Shown here: positions 30,920-38,603 of the stretch, one piece after another
Numbering within the stretch: position 1 is the stretch's first letter
Layout of the letters: the number at the start of each line of letters is the position of its first letter
Source: a virus
DNA: 44,319 bases
Virus record (IMG/VR): IMGVR_UViG_3300020156_000045
Location: 1-44,319 of that record
Direction: 5' to 3' (one strand)
Made by a program: the position numbers and the translations under genes
Notes under the pieces: generated by a model
What the model was told of the DNA's origin: nothing
The model's database searches: none
The model's input: only the letters and a program-made list of their open reading frames with translations

Positions 30920-33900
30920 ATGGCTGATTATTTAACCCCAAGACAGCGCAGATTAAGCGGAACAAAAACAGCAATAGAAAATAAGTCAAGCTATATATCA
31001 CCAATCGCAAGGCGCACAAAGGCCAATTTTGGAACTACTGATGTCGAAGTTGGTCAAAACATAAAAAGCGCACAAGGACAGAATGTACAAGAGAAAATTA
31101 AATCACCGTTAGAAAACTTACAATCATTCAAACCCAAAGCCGCAAGTTCACAGCCTGCGGCTTCTTCTATTTTTACCAATAACATGCAGGCGCAAAGCAT
31201 AGGTGCAAAAGGTACAGATATTCGCACTACTCCATCTGACAAAATCAATGCAAAGATTAGCGATATCGGACAAAGAACAGCAGCTAAAACGCTTGATGTG
31301 TTGGGTAGAGTTGGAAATGCTTCTGTTAATGTTATTAAGGAATCCGGCGCACTAAAACAGCTGGAGTATAGTAATGTAAACGGCAAACTGTATCCTAAGG
31401 CAAATATTCCGTTTAAAGTTAAAAGACCATCGTTTTATGGTAAGGGCAATATTGACCTTAATAATAGACCTACTGTAAAAAACAAAGATGGAAGCATAAG
31501 CACGGTTCGTTCAATGTCATTTGGCGATGAAAACGGAAAGGAAATACTTGTTCCGACAGTAAGTATGGATGGCAGAATAATGAGCAACCAAGAGGCAATT
31601 GACAATTACTATAAAACAGGTCAATTTCTTGGAAAGTTTGATTCAGTAGATGATGCTAATGCCGAAGCTGATAAAATACATAACTCTCAAGAGAAAATGT
31701 ATAATGCCCCTGTGCCAAAAGACTTAGGTGGTGCTTTTGTGCGCGGCATAACCGGTCAAGACAGGCCAGACCCTCTTGAAATAGCATTTAGCAAAGAAAC
31801 CATTCAGGATTTACAGAAAAAAGCTCCGTTATACACGGGTGCGGCTAATTTTGCACTTGGTACTCTTGCTGACCCCACTACCTACATTGGCGGCGGTGCA
31901 ATTAAAGGAATATTGGGCAAAAGCGCAAAAGTGGTAAGTAAGGCTGATGATGTACTAAAGACCGAATCAAAAGTAAAAAACATTCTTGATAATGAAATGG
32001 CAGATGCGGCTCTAAAAGGTTCAAAAGAAATTTCTAAATTTAAACAATACGCAGATGGTTCTATAGTACCGCAGTCTACTTTTGATGTTGTAAGAAAACC
32101 TGTTTCATATGCCGATGGCTCTGTTGGAGAAAAGGTGGATTACATTAAGAAACCCATGCTGGAATTTGAGTCTGCAAAGCCCATACAAGCAAAAATAAAT
32201 GATGGCAATGTAAATCAACCTGTTATACCAAAAGGCGTACAGGATGGCATTAAAGACACGACAGAGGGGTACATAGAATCAAACCTCCAATCCGCAACAG
32301 GAGATTTGCCCAAAGTAAGAAAAGTTACGCCGTTTGATGGGAATCTTCCGCGTCCTGCCGCCAAAATCAATTTGAACACCAAAAAGGAACGCAAACCGCT
32401 TAATTTGTACACTAGTATTGTTGATAACCAGAATCCGTTGAATAAGCTTTCTAAACAGACAGGCGGCAAAGAATATGAACTCGCTTCCAATAGTAGGAAT
32501 GTAGGTGGAACAGTTGACTATATCTTAAAAGATGCTCTTGTCGACCGTCAAGGCAATAAAATAGGTGAATCGCTTCAAACAGTATCAAGGCAAATTCCCA
32601 AAGGCAAAGAAGAAGTATTTTGGGAATATATGATGCAGCGAAACAATATTGATAGAGCTTTTGAAGATAAACCGGTATATTCAAATTACACGCCTGAAAT
32701 GTCTACGGAAGCTGTAAAAATTGCAGAAGCCGCAAATCCTGAATTCAAGCAGATAGGTAATAACATCACGGAATGGATAGATCAATTTATGCGAGCATGG
32801 GGAGTGGATGCCGGGACGGTAGATGAAGTTTTATACAATCAACTCCGAGACACGTATAAAAGCTACATTCCAACAAACAGAGAATTCAGCCAGCTTGAAA
32901 AATCCATCCCTGGAGGCGTAAGCAGAAAGTTTGTCGACCAAAATTCACCCATCAAAAAGGCAACCGGATCTGACCGCGACATTGCAAACCCAATCAAAAG
33001 TATCATGGGGCTTGTAGATCGCACGGTAAAAACTTCCCGGTATAACGATGTTGGGCAAGAACTTCTAAGATCTGTGCGTGATGGCAGAACAAACCTTGCT
33101 GAGATCGTTCCAGCACAAGAAGGTGTGTTTGCCAATACAGATAATGTTGTAACGGTGCTAGAGGGAGGCAAGCCGGTATACCTGAGAATCAATGATAAAA
33201 ATTTACTTGATGCGCTGAACGGACTTCCTAAAACCGTAAATAATGTACCGGGTATACGCAAAATAACCGGTGCATATAAAGGACTTATTACACAGAAGAA
33301 CCCTATATTTGCAGCAAGAAACATTGCAAGAGACTTGCCGACTTCTTATATTTACGGTAGCACAATGAACCCGTTAAAATTTGGAGCTAATTATGTCGGC
33401 GCGGTTAAAGATATAGCGACCAACAGTCCGCGCTATCAGCAATATAGAGCCGTAGGCGGTGGAAGCTCAAACTTCTTCCGTCAGGGCGACACTGTAGCAA
33501 ATGACCTTTTGAAAAAGCCCAGCCCGTTTCGGCGTGTCGGAAATGCGATTGAAAAACTGAACAATGCGACAGAAACCGCGCCAAGGCTTGCAGAATTCAA
33601 CCGGACTTTGAAAAAGACAGGCGATGTCAACAAAGCACTGTTTGAAGCTAACGATGTTACGGTTAACTTCGCAAGAGGCGGGAATACCACAAAAGCAGCA
33701 GAACCATTTGTACCGTATTTGAACGCAAGTGTACAAGGCTTAGATAAGTTTTTCCGAACCGTAAAAGATCCCAAGAAACTTGCACAGATGCTTGTTAAAG
33801 GCGGCATAAGCATAACAGCACCAACAATAGGATTATACCTTGTTAATAAAGACAACCCAAATTATCAACAGTTAGACAACCGCACAAAAGACACATATTT

Positions 33901-34702
33901 TTTGATACCATCAGGAGAAAAAGACCAGTATGGTTACGAAAAGACATTTATCAAAATACCTAAATCGCGTGAAATGGGTTTCCTGTTTGGCACTTTATTT
34001 GAACGGGCATTAAGGCAAAAGGACGGAGATAAAGAAGCGTGGAAAGGAATAGGCGGATTACGCGGAACAGCCGCAACAAACTTTTCTCCTACTAACCCAT
34101 TTGAAAATAACCTATTTTCTCCGCTCTATAACCTTAAAGCCAACAAAGACTTTGCTGGACGGTCTATTGTTTCCCAAGGAATGTTAATGGATAATCGATC
34201 GCCGTATCTTCAATATGACGAACGCACTACCGAACCGGCTAAATGGGCAGCAGAACAAGCTAAAAAGCTAGGCGTTGACTTATCGCCCAAGCAGCTTGAT
34301 TACTTGGTTAAATCTTATACTGGAATAGTTGGACAGGTAGGCCAGCCGTTAACAACACAAGGTGGTAATCCAACAAAGATATTTTCAACTAGTTTTGTTG
34401 CTGACCCGGTTTATAGTAACCAAACGGTGCAGGATTTCTATGATAACTATAATTTGCTCCAGACAGCCGCAACCGACAAAAACATTGTTGAACAGTTACC
34501 CACTAACGGGAAAGACAATGTTGTTACAGATGAGGAAAAGCTGAGAAATCAATTTGCAAAAGCAAGCGAAGAAATATCAGGCATTAATAAGCAGATTAGA
34601 CAATTAGAATCAAGTTTAATGCCGGATAAAGAATCTCAGATTAAAGCATTGCGGCAGCAGATTACGGAAATTGCAAAGGCAGCAAACCAACTACTTCAAT
34701 AA
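30920..34702 (+). CDS. large ejection / polyvalent protein with LPD38-like region, 1260 aa
   Basis: ATG 30920 after AAGGTGGTG. Residues about 170-245 hold a separate module (GNIDLNNRPTVKNKDGSIST, VRSMSFGDENGKEILVPTVS, IMSNQEAIDNYYKTGQFLGK) seen inside unrelated phage virion proteins. Residues about 785-980 (KNPIFAARNIARDLPTSYIY, VNFARGGNTTKAAEPFVPYL) match the LPD38-type large polyvalent protein domain. C-terminal coiled coil (EISGINKQIRQLESSLM). Likely injected with DNA. No transglycosylase or kinase motif found. Confidence 0.7.
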   Translation: MADYLTPRQRRLSGTKTAIENKSSYISPIARRTKANFGTTDVEVGQNIKSAQGQNVQEKIKSPLENLQSFKPKAASSQPAASSIFTNNMQAQSIGAKGTDIRTTPSDKINAKISDIGQRTAAKTLDVLGRVGNASVNVIKESGALKQLEYSNVNGKLYPKANIPFKVKRPSFYGKGNIDLNNRPTVKNKDGSISTVRSMSFGDENGKEILVPTVSMDGRIMSNQEAIDNYYKTGQFLGKFDSVDDANAEADKIHNSQEKMYNAPVPKDLGGAFVRGITGQDRPDPLEIAFSKETIQDLQKKAPLYTGAANFALGTLADPTTYIGGGAIKGILGKSAKVVSKADDVLKTESKVKNILDNEMADAALKGSKEISKFKQYADGSIVPQSTFDVVRKPVSYADGSVGEKVDYIKKPMLEFESAKPIQAKINDGNVNQPVIPKGVQDGIKDTTEGYIESNLQSATGDLPKVRKVTPFDGNLPRPAAKINLNTKKERKPLNLYTSIVDNQNPLNKLSKQTGGKEYELASNSRNVGGTVDYILKDALVDRQGNKIGESLQTVSRQIPKGKEEVFWEYMMQRNNIDRAFEDKPVYSNYTPEMSTEAVKIAEAANPEFKQIGNNITEWIDQFMRAWGVDAGTVDEVLYNQLRDTYKSYIPTNREFSQLEKSIPGGVSRKFVDQNSPIKKATGSDRDIANPIKSIMGLVDRTVKTSRYNDVGQELLRSVRDGRTNLAEIVPAQEGVFANTDNVVTVLEGGKPVYLRINDKNLLDALNGLPKTVNNVPGIRKITGAYKGLITQKNPIFAARNIARDLPTSYIYGSTMNPLKFGANYVGAVKDIATNSPRYQQYRAVGGGSSNFFRQGDTVANDLLKKPSPFRRVGNAIEKLNNATETAPRLAEFNRTLKKTGDVNKALFEANDVTVNFARGGNTTKAAEPFVPYLNASVQGLDKFFRTVKDPKKLAQMLVKGGISITAPTIGLYLVNKDNPNYQQLDNRTKDTYFLIPSGEKDQYGYEKTFIKIPKSREMGFLFGTLFERALRQKDGDKEAWKGIGGLRGTAATNFSPTNPFENNLFSPLYNLKANKDFAGRSIVSQGMLMDNRSPYLQYDERTTEPAKWAAEQAKKLGVDLSPKQLDYLVKSYTGIVGQVGQPLTTQGGNPTKIFSTSFVADPVYSNQTVQDFYDNYNLLQTAATDKNIVEQLPTNGKDNVVTDEEKLRNQFAKASEEISGINKQIRQLESSLMPDKESQIKALRQQITEIAKAANQLLQ

Positions 34703-34710
34703 AACGCAAG

Positions 34711-34743
34711 AGCCCCAAGGCTGGCAGGCCAAGGGGCTTTTTT
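34711..34743 (+). terminator. rho-independent terminator
   Basis: AGCCCC at 34711 pairs with GGGGCT at 34733, followed by T-run to 34743. Confidence 0.8.
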
Positions 34744-34745
34744 CA

Positions 34746-34782
34746 ACCTTCCTCTACTCACCGGGAGCAGACAAAGGAAGGT
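34746..34782 (+). promoter_or_regulatory. second hairpin upstream of lysis genes
   Basis: ACCTTCC at 34746 pairs with GGAAGGT at 34776, followed by CTTTTC. Could be a weak second terminator or an RNA switch for lysis timing. Confidence 0.4.
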
Positions 34783-34818
34783 CTTTTCATTATTACACAA
34801 ATATACGGGAGGTGCAAG

Positions 34819-35115
34819 ATGGATGATGCAAAATACAAAGACCTGTGGGAGCGTCAGGAAAAGTTAGATGGACGGTTAAGAGAGGTCGAACAAAAGCAAG
34901 CTGGAACAGTTGTGTACATTAAAGAAATTAAAGAAGATTTGCAGGAGATAAAAGCCGAGTTAAAAAAAATAAATCAAAGTGACATAAAAGGTTCATTCTG
35001 GTTTAGTGATTCAGGAAAGTTTCTCATAAAAACCTTATGTGTCATGGGTGTAATAGTTGTCATGGCAGCTATAGGAATGAACTATTTTAAAGAATACCTG
35101 GGGGTGATTAAGTGA
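34819..35115 (+). CDS. XhlA-like lysis-associated membrane protein, 98 aa
   Basis: ATG 34819 after GGGAGGTG. An N-terminal coiled coil (RQEKLDGRLREVEQKQAGTV, IKEIKEDLQEIKAELKKINQ) is followed by one transmembrane helix (LIKTLCVMGVIVVMAAIGMN), the layout of XhlA/haemolysin-like proteins that accompany holins. Overlaps the endolysin start by four bases (GTGA). Confidence 0.75.
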   Translation: MDDAKYKDLWERQEKLDGRLREVEQKQAGTVVYIKEIKEDLQEIKAELKKINQSDIKGSFWFSDSGKFLIKTLCVMGVIVVMAAIGMNYFKEYLGVIK

Positions 35116-35729
35116 TACAAAAAGCAATTGATTTTGCATTATTGATAGCAAAAGATGATTCTCACGGCTACGATCAGGCACATAGGCAAGGCAAACCGGA
35201 TTATGATTGCTCCAGTCTTATGATTGCATCATGGGAGAATGCTGGCGTAAAAGTCAAGGATGCTGGGGCCACATATACCGGAAACATGAAAAAGGCTTTC
35301 CTGAAATGCGGATTTGAAGAAGTTATCAGCAAAGTTAATATAAAAACCGGTGCCGGACTTACCCCTGGTGACGTTCTTCTTCATGAAGGCAAGCACACAG
35401 CAATGTACATAGGCGACGGGCAAATCGTCCACGCTGCCATAAACGAGAAGGGCAAAATTGTAGGCGGGAAATCTGGTGACCAGACGGGGAAAGAAATATG
35501 GGTACGCTCGTACTATAATCACCCGTGGAATGTTGTACTGCGTTATGTAGAGCCAAAATTGACCGCACAAGACATTATTCAAGGCAACATTGATATCTTG
35601 CATAACACTAGCCCTATTGTCATTAATGACGTTGCAGGAGCCTTAAAAGAGGCACTTATTAATCCGTGGGCGTTCAATGCTTTAAATAATATGGTTGCAT
35701 ATGTAAAAATAAAAGAAGGGAGGAAATAG
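35112..35729 (+). CDS. NlpC/P60 endolysin
   Basis: 205 aa, GTG 35112. Catalytic Cys33 (PDYDCSSLM), His95 (EGKHTAMYIG) and His107 (QIVHAAI) define an NlpC/P60 or CHAP-like peptidase that cuts peptide crosslinks of peptidoglycan at lysis. The C-terminal 60 residues are helical and may be a wall-binding part. No signal peptide, so it needs the holin. Confidence 0.88.
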   Translation: MIQKAIDFALLIAKDDSHGYDQAHRQGKPDYDCSSLMIASWENAGVKVKDAGATYTGNMKKAFLKCGFEEVISKVNIKTGAGLTPGDVLLHEGKHTAMYIGDGQIVHAAINEKGKIVGGKSGDQTGKEIWVRSYYNHPWNVVLRYVEPKLTAQDIIQGNIDILHNTSPIVINDVAGALKEALINPWAFNALNNMVAYVKIKEGRK

Positions 35730-35731
35730 AT

Positions 35732-35929
35732 ATGACACAGAGTAGGTTTAAATCAAAAGTTTTGTGGGCAGCAGTAATTGCTCAGGTTCTTGCGCTTGGA
35801 CAGCTTACAGGGGTATTTAAAGCCCTTGGCGTTGATGCTGGAATGGTGGGAAATGTAGCAGCAGGTATACTTCAGTTGTTTGTTATTTTTGGCGTACTGA
35901 ATGACCCGACTAATCCCGAAGGATTCTGA
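35732..35929 (+). CDS. phi-LC3-family holin, 65 aa
   Basis: RFKSKVLWAAVIAQVLALGQ then LTGVFKALGVDAGMVGNVAA and LQLFVIFGVLNDPTNPEGF match the phage holin family 1 signature, with two transmembrane helices. ATG 35732 has GAAGGGAGG upstream. Pairs with the endolysin. Confidence 0.92.
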   Translation: MTQSRFKSKVLWAAVIAQVLALGQLTGVFKALGVDAGMVGNVAAGILQLFVIFGVLNDPTNPEGF

Positions 35930-36003
35930 TACTTTCGTCCTCCTTATATAGCTTATGTGCCAAGTGCACAAAAAGTAAAGTTGGCGTTTTGCGCCAATAG
36001 GAA

Positions 36004-36034
36004 AAGGCTCTCGTTATTCGGGAGCCTTGTTTTT
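36004..36034 (+). terminator. strong, probably bidirectional terminator after lysis genes
   Basis: AAGGCTCTCG, loop TTATT, CGGGAGCCTT, then GTTTTTG. A smaller stem (TTGGCG / CGCCAA) sits just before it at 35981. Also ends the leftward operon that arrives from 36211. Confidence 0.85.
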
Positions 36035-36037
36035 GTT

Positions 36038-36211
36038 TTATAAAATAGCCCATTCTCCAATTGTTTCCTCTGGCTTTATGTAATATAAAAAACCATTTAA
36101 TGACATGTCATACACTCTGTCTGTAGCCAAAGATTTAACTCTTTTTACTTGTCCCGATGGCTGTTCCTTCCCCCAAAGTAGCAATAACGATAATGTGCTG
36201 TGCTTTGTCAC
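36038..36211 (-). CDS. small protein of leftward operon, 57 aa
   Basis: GTG (complement of 36209-36211) with GGAAG upstream. Product contains LLLLWGKEQPSGQVKRVKSL and YDMSLNGFLYYIKPEETIGE. No family recognised. Last gene before the terminator at 36004. Confidence 0.5.
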   Translation of the reverse strand: MTKHSTLSLLLLWGKEQPSGQVKRVKSLATDRVYDMSLNGFLYYIKPEETIGEWAIL

Positions 36212-36217
36212 TACTTA

Positions 36218-36307
36218 TCACTTCCTTTCATTCGACCGATTATCTGTTTCACTTGCGTTTATAGCTACTAGAATAGACGCTACTAGCAAGAAAATAATAA
36301 TCCCCAT
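36218..36307 (-). CDS. small membrane peptide, 29 aa
   Basis: ATG (complement of 36305-36307) with an excellent GGAGGTAATAGGG upstream. MGIIIFLLVASILVAINASE then TDNRSNERK: one transmembrane helix and a short charged tail. Small toxin, anti-holin or superinfection-exclusion peptide are possibilities; no homology claimed. Confidence 0.55.
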   Translation of the reverse strand: MGIIIFLLVASILVAINASETDNRSNERK

Positions 36308-36327
36308 CCCTATTACCTCCTATTATA

Positions 36328-36582
36328 TTATAGCCTTAACTTGCCGCTGTAGGCATCTTCAATGGTATTAATTATTGCTTCCTTACTAATAGTTTTAAGC
36401 GGAAGAACAGACATAAATCTTTGCAGTACAAATGTTGCAGACGATACGTTGTTTTCCTCTGTAAAGCTGTTTCTCATCGCTTCCCAAAATTCCCTGAAAA
36501 ACCTTTCCTGCTTGGTGTATTGGTTGCCTTGAAGTGTCATTTCTTCGATAACCTTTTTGCGATGCCATTTCTTTATGTCCAT
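36328..36582 (-). CDS. hypothetical protein of leftward operon, 84 aa
   Basis: ATG at the complement of 36580-36582 with AGGAGA upstream. Helical, Arg/Glu/Phe-rich (KKVIEEMTLQGNQYTKQERF, FREFWEAMRNSFTEENNVSS). No family recognised. Confidence 0.6.
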   Translation of the reverse strand: MDIKKWHRKKVIEEMTLQGNQYTKQERFFREFWEAMRNSFTEENNVSSATFVLQRFMSVLPLKTISKEAIINTIEDAYSGKLRL

Positions 36583-36603
36583 CCCATCTATCTCCTTTCT
36601 ATG

Positions 36604-36750
36604 CTAAAACGGAAGTCTGTTACAATACTTTCCATTCTTGCTTATACAAGCATCATGTTTAAATAAACACGCCCACTTATTACAAATACTATGCTTATTG
36701 TCATATGGAAGTTTTATTAAATCGATTATCCAATAAAATACCGTTTTCAC
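36604..36750 (-). CDS. small Cys-containing protein of leftward operon, 48 aa
   Basis: GTG (complement of 36748-36750) with AGAAAGG upstream. MKTVFYWIIDLIKLPYDNKH then ICNKWACLFKHDACISKNGK; an N-terminal hydrophobic helix and four cysteines. No family recognised. Confidence 0.55.
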   Translation of the reverse strand: MKTVFYWIIDLIKLPYDNKHSICNKWACLFKHDACISKNGKYCNRLPF

Positions 36751-36764
36751 CTTTCTTCCTCCTT

Positions 36765-36833
36765 CTATTCACCTATAAACTCACCGACTACACGCGGCAC
36801 TGTTACGGTTTTACCGACTAGCCGCCCCTTTAC
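36765..36833 (-). CDS. possible 22-aa peptide with GTA in start position
   Basis: GGAGGAGC lies seven bases before GTA AAG GGG; the frame encodes KGRLVGKTVTVPRVVGEFIG then E and stop. No canonical start. It may be a dead or non-standard-start gene, or part of the structured leader. Confidence 0.2.
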   Translation of the reverse strand, partial: VKGRLVGKTVTVPRVVGEFIGE

Positions 36834-36836
36834 TTG

Positions 36837-36902
36837 TTATGCTCCTCCACATTTATCCTCGGCTATGTGAGTTTGTTGTTGGTGGTAGGCAAGAAATTTC
36901 AT
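36837..36902 (-). CDS. possible 21-aa peptide in leader
   Basis: ATG at the complement of 36900-36902: MKFLAYHQQQTHIAEDKCGG A. Ribosome site weak; its start overlaps the stop of a longer leader frame ending ANRYREVQARCRAR. Confidence 0.25.
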   Translation of the reverse strand: MKFLAYHQQQTHIAEDKCGGA

Positions 36903-37012
36903 CTTGCACGACAGCGGGCTTGGACTTCCCGATACCGATTTGCTATTACGCTAAACCGTTTACTGCCTACAATTGCCTCTAGCGTCTTATTCCGCCACTA
37001 CCACCTATTTAT

Positions 37013-37041
37013 AGTATATTCTTTTTATGTGCTTATGTCAA
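37013..37041 (-). promoter_or_regulatory. strong leftward promoter
   Basis: Read leftward: TTGACA (37041-37036), 17-base spacer, TATACT (37018-37013). Confidence 0.75.
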
Positions 37042-37071
37042 GGAAAATCTAAAATAAATCTTACTTAACCC

Positions 37072-37100
37072 TTGTATAAGTCGTAGATAAGTGATATACT
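37072..37100 (+). promoter_or_regulatory. rightward promoter, divergent from 37041
   Basis: TTGTAT at 37072, 17-base spacer, TATACT at 37095-37100; 19 bases upstream of the RHH start. Confidence 0.65.
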
Positions 37101-37118
37101 ATTTATGGAGGTGAATAC

Positions 37119-37277
37119 ATGCAAGAATTTACAATAACTATTCACAGCGAAGCGGTAATAAAGAAGCTTGAATCACTCAAAAGGAAAAAAGGTGAGTACA
37201 TCAGTAAGCTTGTTGAGGAAAACATAAGGCTGGAAAATATCGAACGTAGGCTGAAGGAATTGGAGGGAGGAAAATGA
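37119..37277 (+). CDS. small RHH/antitoxin-like protein, 52 aa
   Basis: ATG 37119 with GGAGGTG upstream. MQEFTITIHSEAVIKKLESL then KRKKGEYISKLVEENIRLEN: strand plus two helices, like CopG/RHH antitoxins with a coiled-coil tail. First gene behind its own promoter and overlapping the next start (ATGA), so a regulator-effector pair is likely. Confidence 0.65.
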   Translation: MQEFTITIHSEAVIKKLESLKRKKGEYISKLVEENIRLENIERRLKELEGGK

Positions 37278-37486
37278 AAACAGGTAAACAAAGAGGCGTT
37301 TTCTTTGTAATAGAAGTGGATTCCAAGTTTTCACTAGGCGTTGATTGGATGAACAGTGTAAAAGGCGTAAGGCTTGGATTTATTGCAATTCATTTAGTAA
37401 AAGCGACTTTTGCAAATTTTGTTAAGGCTCAAATGGTTGCAGGACTTGAACGTGGAAGTATTGAGAAGATACTTAAATCAGCATAA
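37274..37486 (+). CDS. hypothetical partner protein, 70 aa
   Basis: MKTGKQRGVFFVIEVDSKFS then LGVDWMNSVKGVRLGFIAIH; alpha/beta, translationally coupled to the RHH gene. Possible toxin or anti-host effector by arrangement only. Confidence 0.55.
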   Translation: MKTGKQRGVFFVIEVDSKFSLGVDWMNSVKGVRLGFIAIHLVKATFANFVKAQMVAGLERGSIEKILKSA

Positions 37487-37522
37487 GGTTATCTGAAATA
37501 ATCAATAGAATGGAGAAGTAAT

Positions 37523-37921
37523 ATGAGAGAGCATAAATTCAGGGGAATAGATAAAATTTATTCTTTGCAAAATGGACACTCAGAGAACGTCTGGAGATAT
37601 GGAAACCTGGTAACATACGAAAACGGGCAGACGGGTATAACCTCGGGAAAGCAATGCGGATACAGTACAATAACATCTGAGGTTATTCCTGAAACAGTAG
37701 GCGAATATACTTGCTTGCCCGATAAGGGCGGAAGGGAGATATGTGAGGGGGATATATTGCAAGCCGATGATCCACGGGACAGGCTTACATTTTCAGTTAA
37801 ATGGTATGAGGATAATGCTGGATTCAACCTTCTGGGTATTAACACGTCAGCCTTTGCGGTCATTGGCAATATTCACGAAAACCCAGATTTACTCAATATA
37901 GATGGAAAGGAAGAAAAGTAA
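37523..37921 (+). CDS. yopX: YopX-family protein
   Basis: 132 aa. REHKFRGIDKIYSLQNGHSE, YGNLVTYENGQTGITSG, VIPETVGEYTCLPDKGGREI then CEGDIL and AVIGNIHENPDLL are diagnostic of the YopX family (beta-rich phage proteins of unknown function). ATG 37523 follows GGAGAAG. Confidence 0.88.
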   Translation: MREHKFRGIDKIYSLQNGHSENVWRYGNLVTYENGQTGITSGKQCGYSTITSEVIPETVGEYTCLPDKGGREICEGDILQADDPRDRLTFSVKWYEDNAGFNLLGINTSAFAVIGNIHENPDLLNIDGKEEK

Positions 37922-37922
37922 A

Positions 37923-38078
37923 ATGAAGGCAGAAACCAGAGAGTTGTTAAATCAAGCGCGCGAGATATGTGATAAAGAGGATAAATCAACCGCATATATG
38001 ATTCAGTTTATGCAAGATTATGCTCATGTTTCATATGAATGTGTAATGAAATATCTTGAAAGCCAAAGCGTAGGGTAA
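37923..38078 (+). CDS. hypothetical protein, 51 aa
   Basis: ATG 37923 begins just after the yopX stop, whose end supplies GGAAGGAAGAAA as ribosome site. Helical: MKAETRELLNQAREICDKED then KSTAYMIQFMQDYAHVSYEC. No family recognised. Confidence 0.55.
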   Translation: MKAETRELLNQAREICDKEDKSTAYMIQFMQDYAHVSYECVMKYLESQSVG

Positions 38079-38129
38079 TACCGTAATGAGTAGGGGAGAA
38101 TAGAAAAAGAGTGTGAAGGAGTTAATTTC

Positions 38130-38300
38130 ATGAAAATAAACGATTGCGTCCATCAAAAAGAAGAACTGAATTATGACAATGATACTTCTAAACCTTGGTG
38201 CAAGAAGATTGGTATGGTCTGTCCAAATAAACCAAAGCATTGTGAATGGTATAAAAAGAAAACAATTGATGATGTAATTAATCAGGACATTGCGCCCTAG
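38130..38300 (+). CDS. small cysteine-containing protein, 56 aa
   Basis: ATG 38130 with GAAGGAG upstream. Four cysteines: DCVHQ, PWCKKIGMVCPNKPKHCEW. No family recognised. Confidence 0.55.
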   Translation: MKINDCVHQKEELNYDNDTSKPWCKKIGMVCPNKPKHCEWYKKKTIDDVINQDIAP

Positions 38301-38338
38301 TACCATCTACCCACACAATAGTCCTGGAGATGCATTTT

Positions 38339-38440
38339 ATGTTAAAATACGGTAACAAGCATTGCATTCCCAGCCGGCGAGTTATAAAATTAACGTATAA
38401 ACATGGACAGGCTACAGTAATTCGACAGGAAATGTCATAA
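38339..38440 (+). CDS. possible 33-aa basic peptide
   Basis: ATG 38339 with TGGAG ten bases upstream. MLKYGNKHCIPSRRVIKLTY then KHGQATVIRQEMS. Weak candidate supported by the ribosome site. Confidence 0.35.
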   Translation: MLKYGNKHCIPSRRVIKLTYKHGQATVIRQEMS

Positions 38441-38557
38441 TAAGTCGAATGGTAGAGATTGAAAATTGCTCAAATCAGGCATAAAATAATATAGACAGTT
38501 AACAATACTACATCTTGTATACATCGGAAGTCAGACACAATTTTCAAAAATTCATAG

Positions 38558-38585
38558 TTGAAAAAATGGAAAGGGGTGGTATACT
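38558..38585 (+). promoter_or_regulatory. promoter upstream of the attP-adjacent gene
   Basis: TTGAAA at 38558, 16-base spacer, TATACT at 38580-38585. Confidence 0.55.
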
Positions 38586-38603
38586 TAATTTATAGGAGAA
38601 CGT

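Larger units (their letters stand above)
36760..37006 (-). ncRNA. candidate structured leader RNA of leftward operon
   Basis: About 250 bases lie between the promoter at 37041-37013 and the first well-supported gene. On the plus strand GGTGGTAGGCA (36881-36891) is complementary both to TGCCTAC (36964-36970) and to CTACCACC (36998-37005); the two pairings compete, as in a switch. Further stems: GGTTTAGC/GCAAATC and CGGG/CCCG. Tiny frames overlap it, so coding versus structural roles are unresolved. Confidence 0.3.

Noticed and set aside
36105-36371. 88-aa plus-strand frame
   Set aside because: Covers two minus-strand genes with better ribosome sites and fits shadow composition.
36834-37052. 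72-aa plus-strand hydrophobic frame
   Set aside because: Antisense to the leader of the leftward operon and covers its promoter; no ribosome site.
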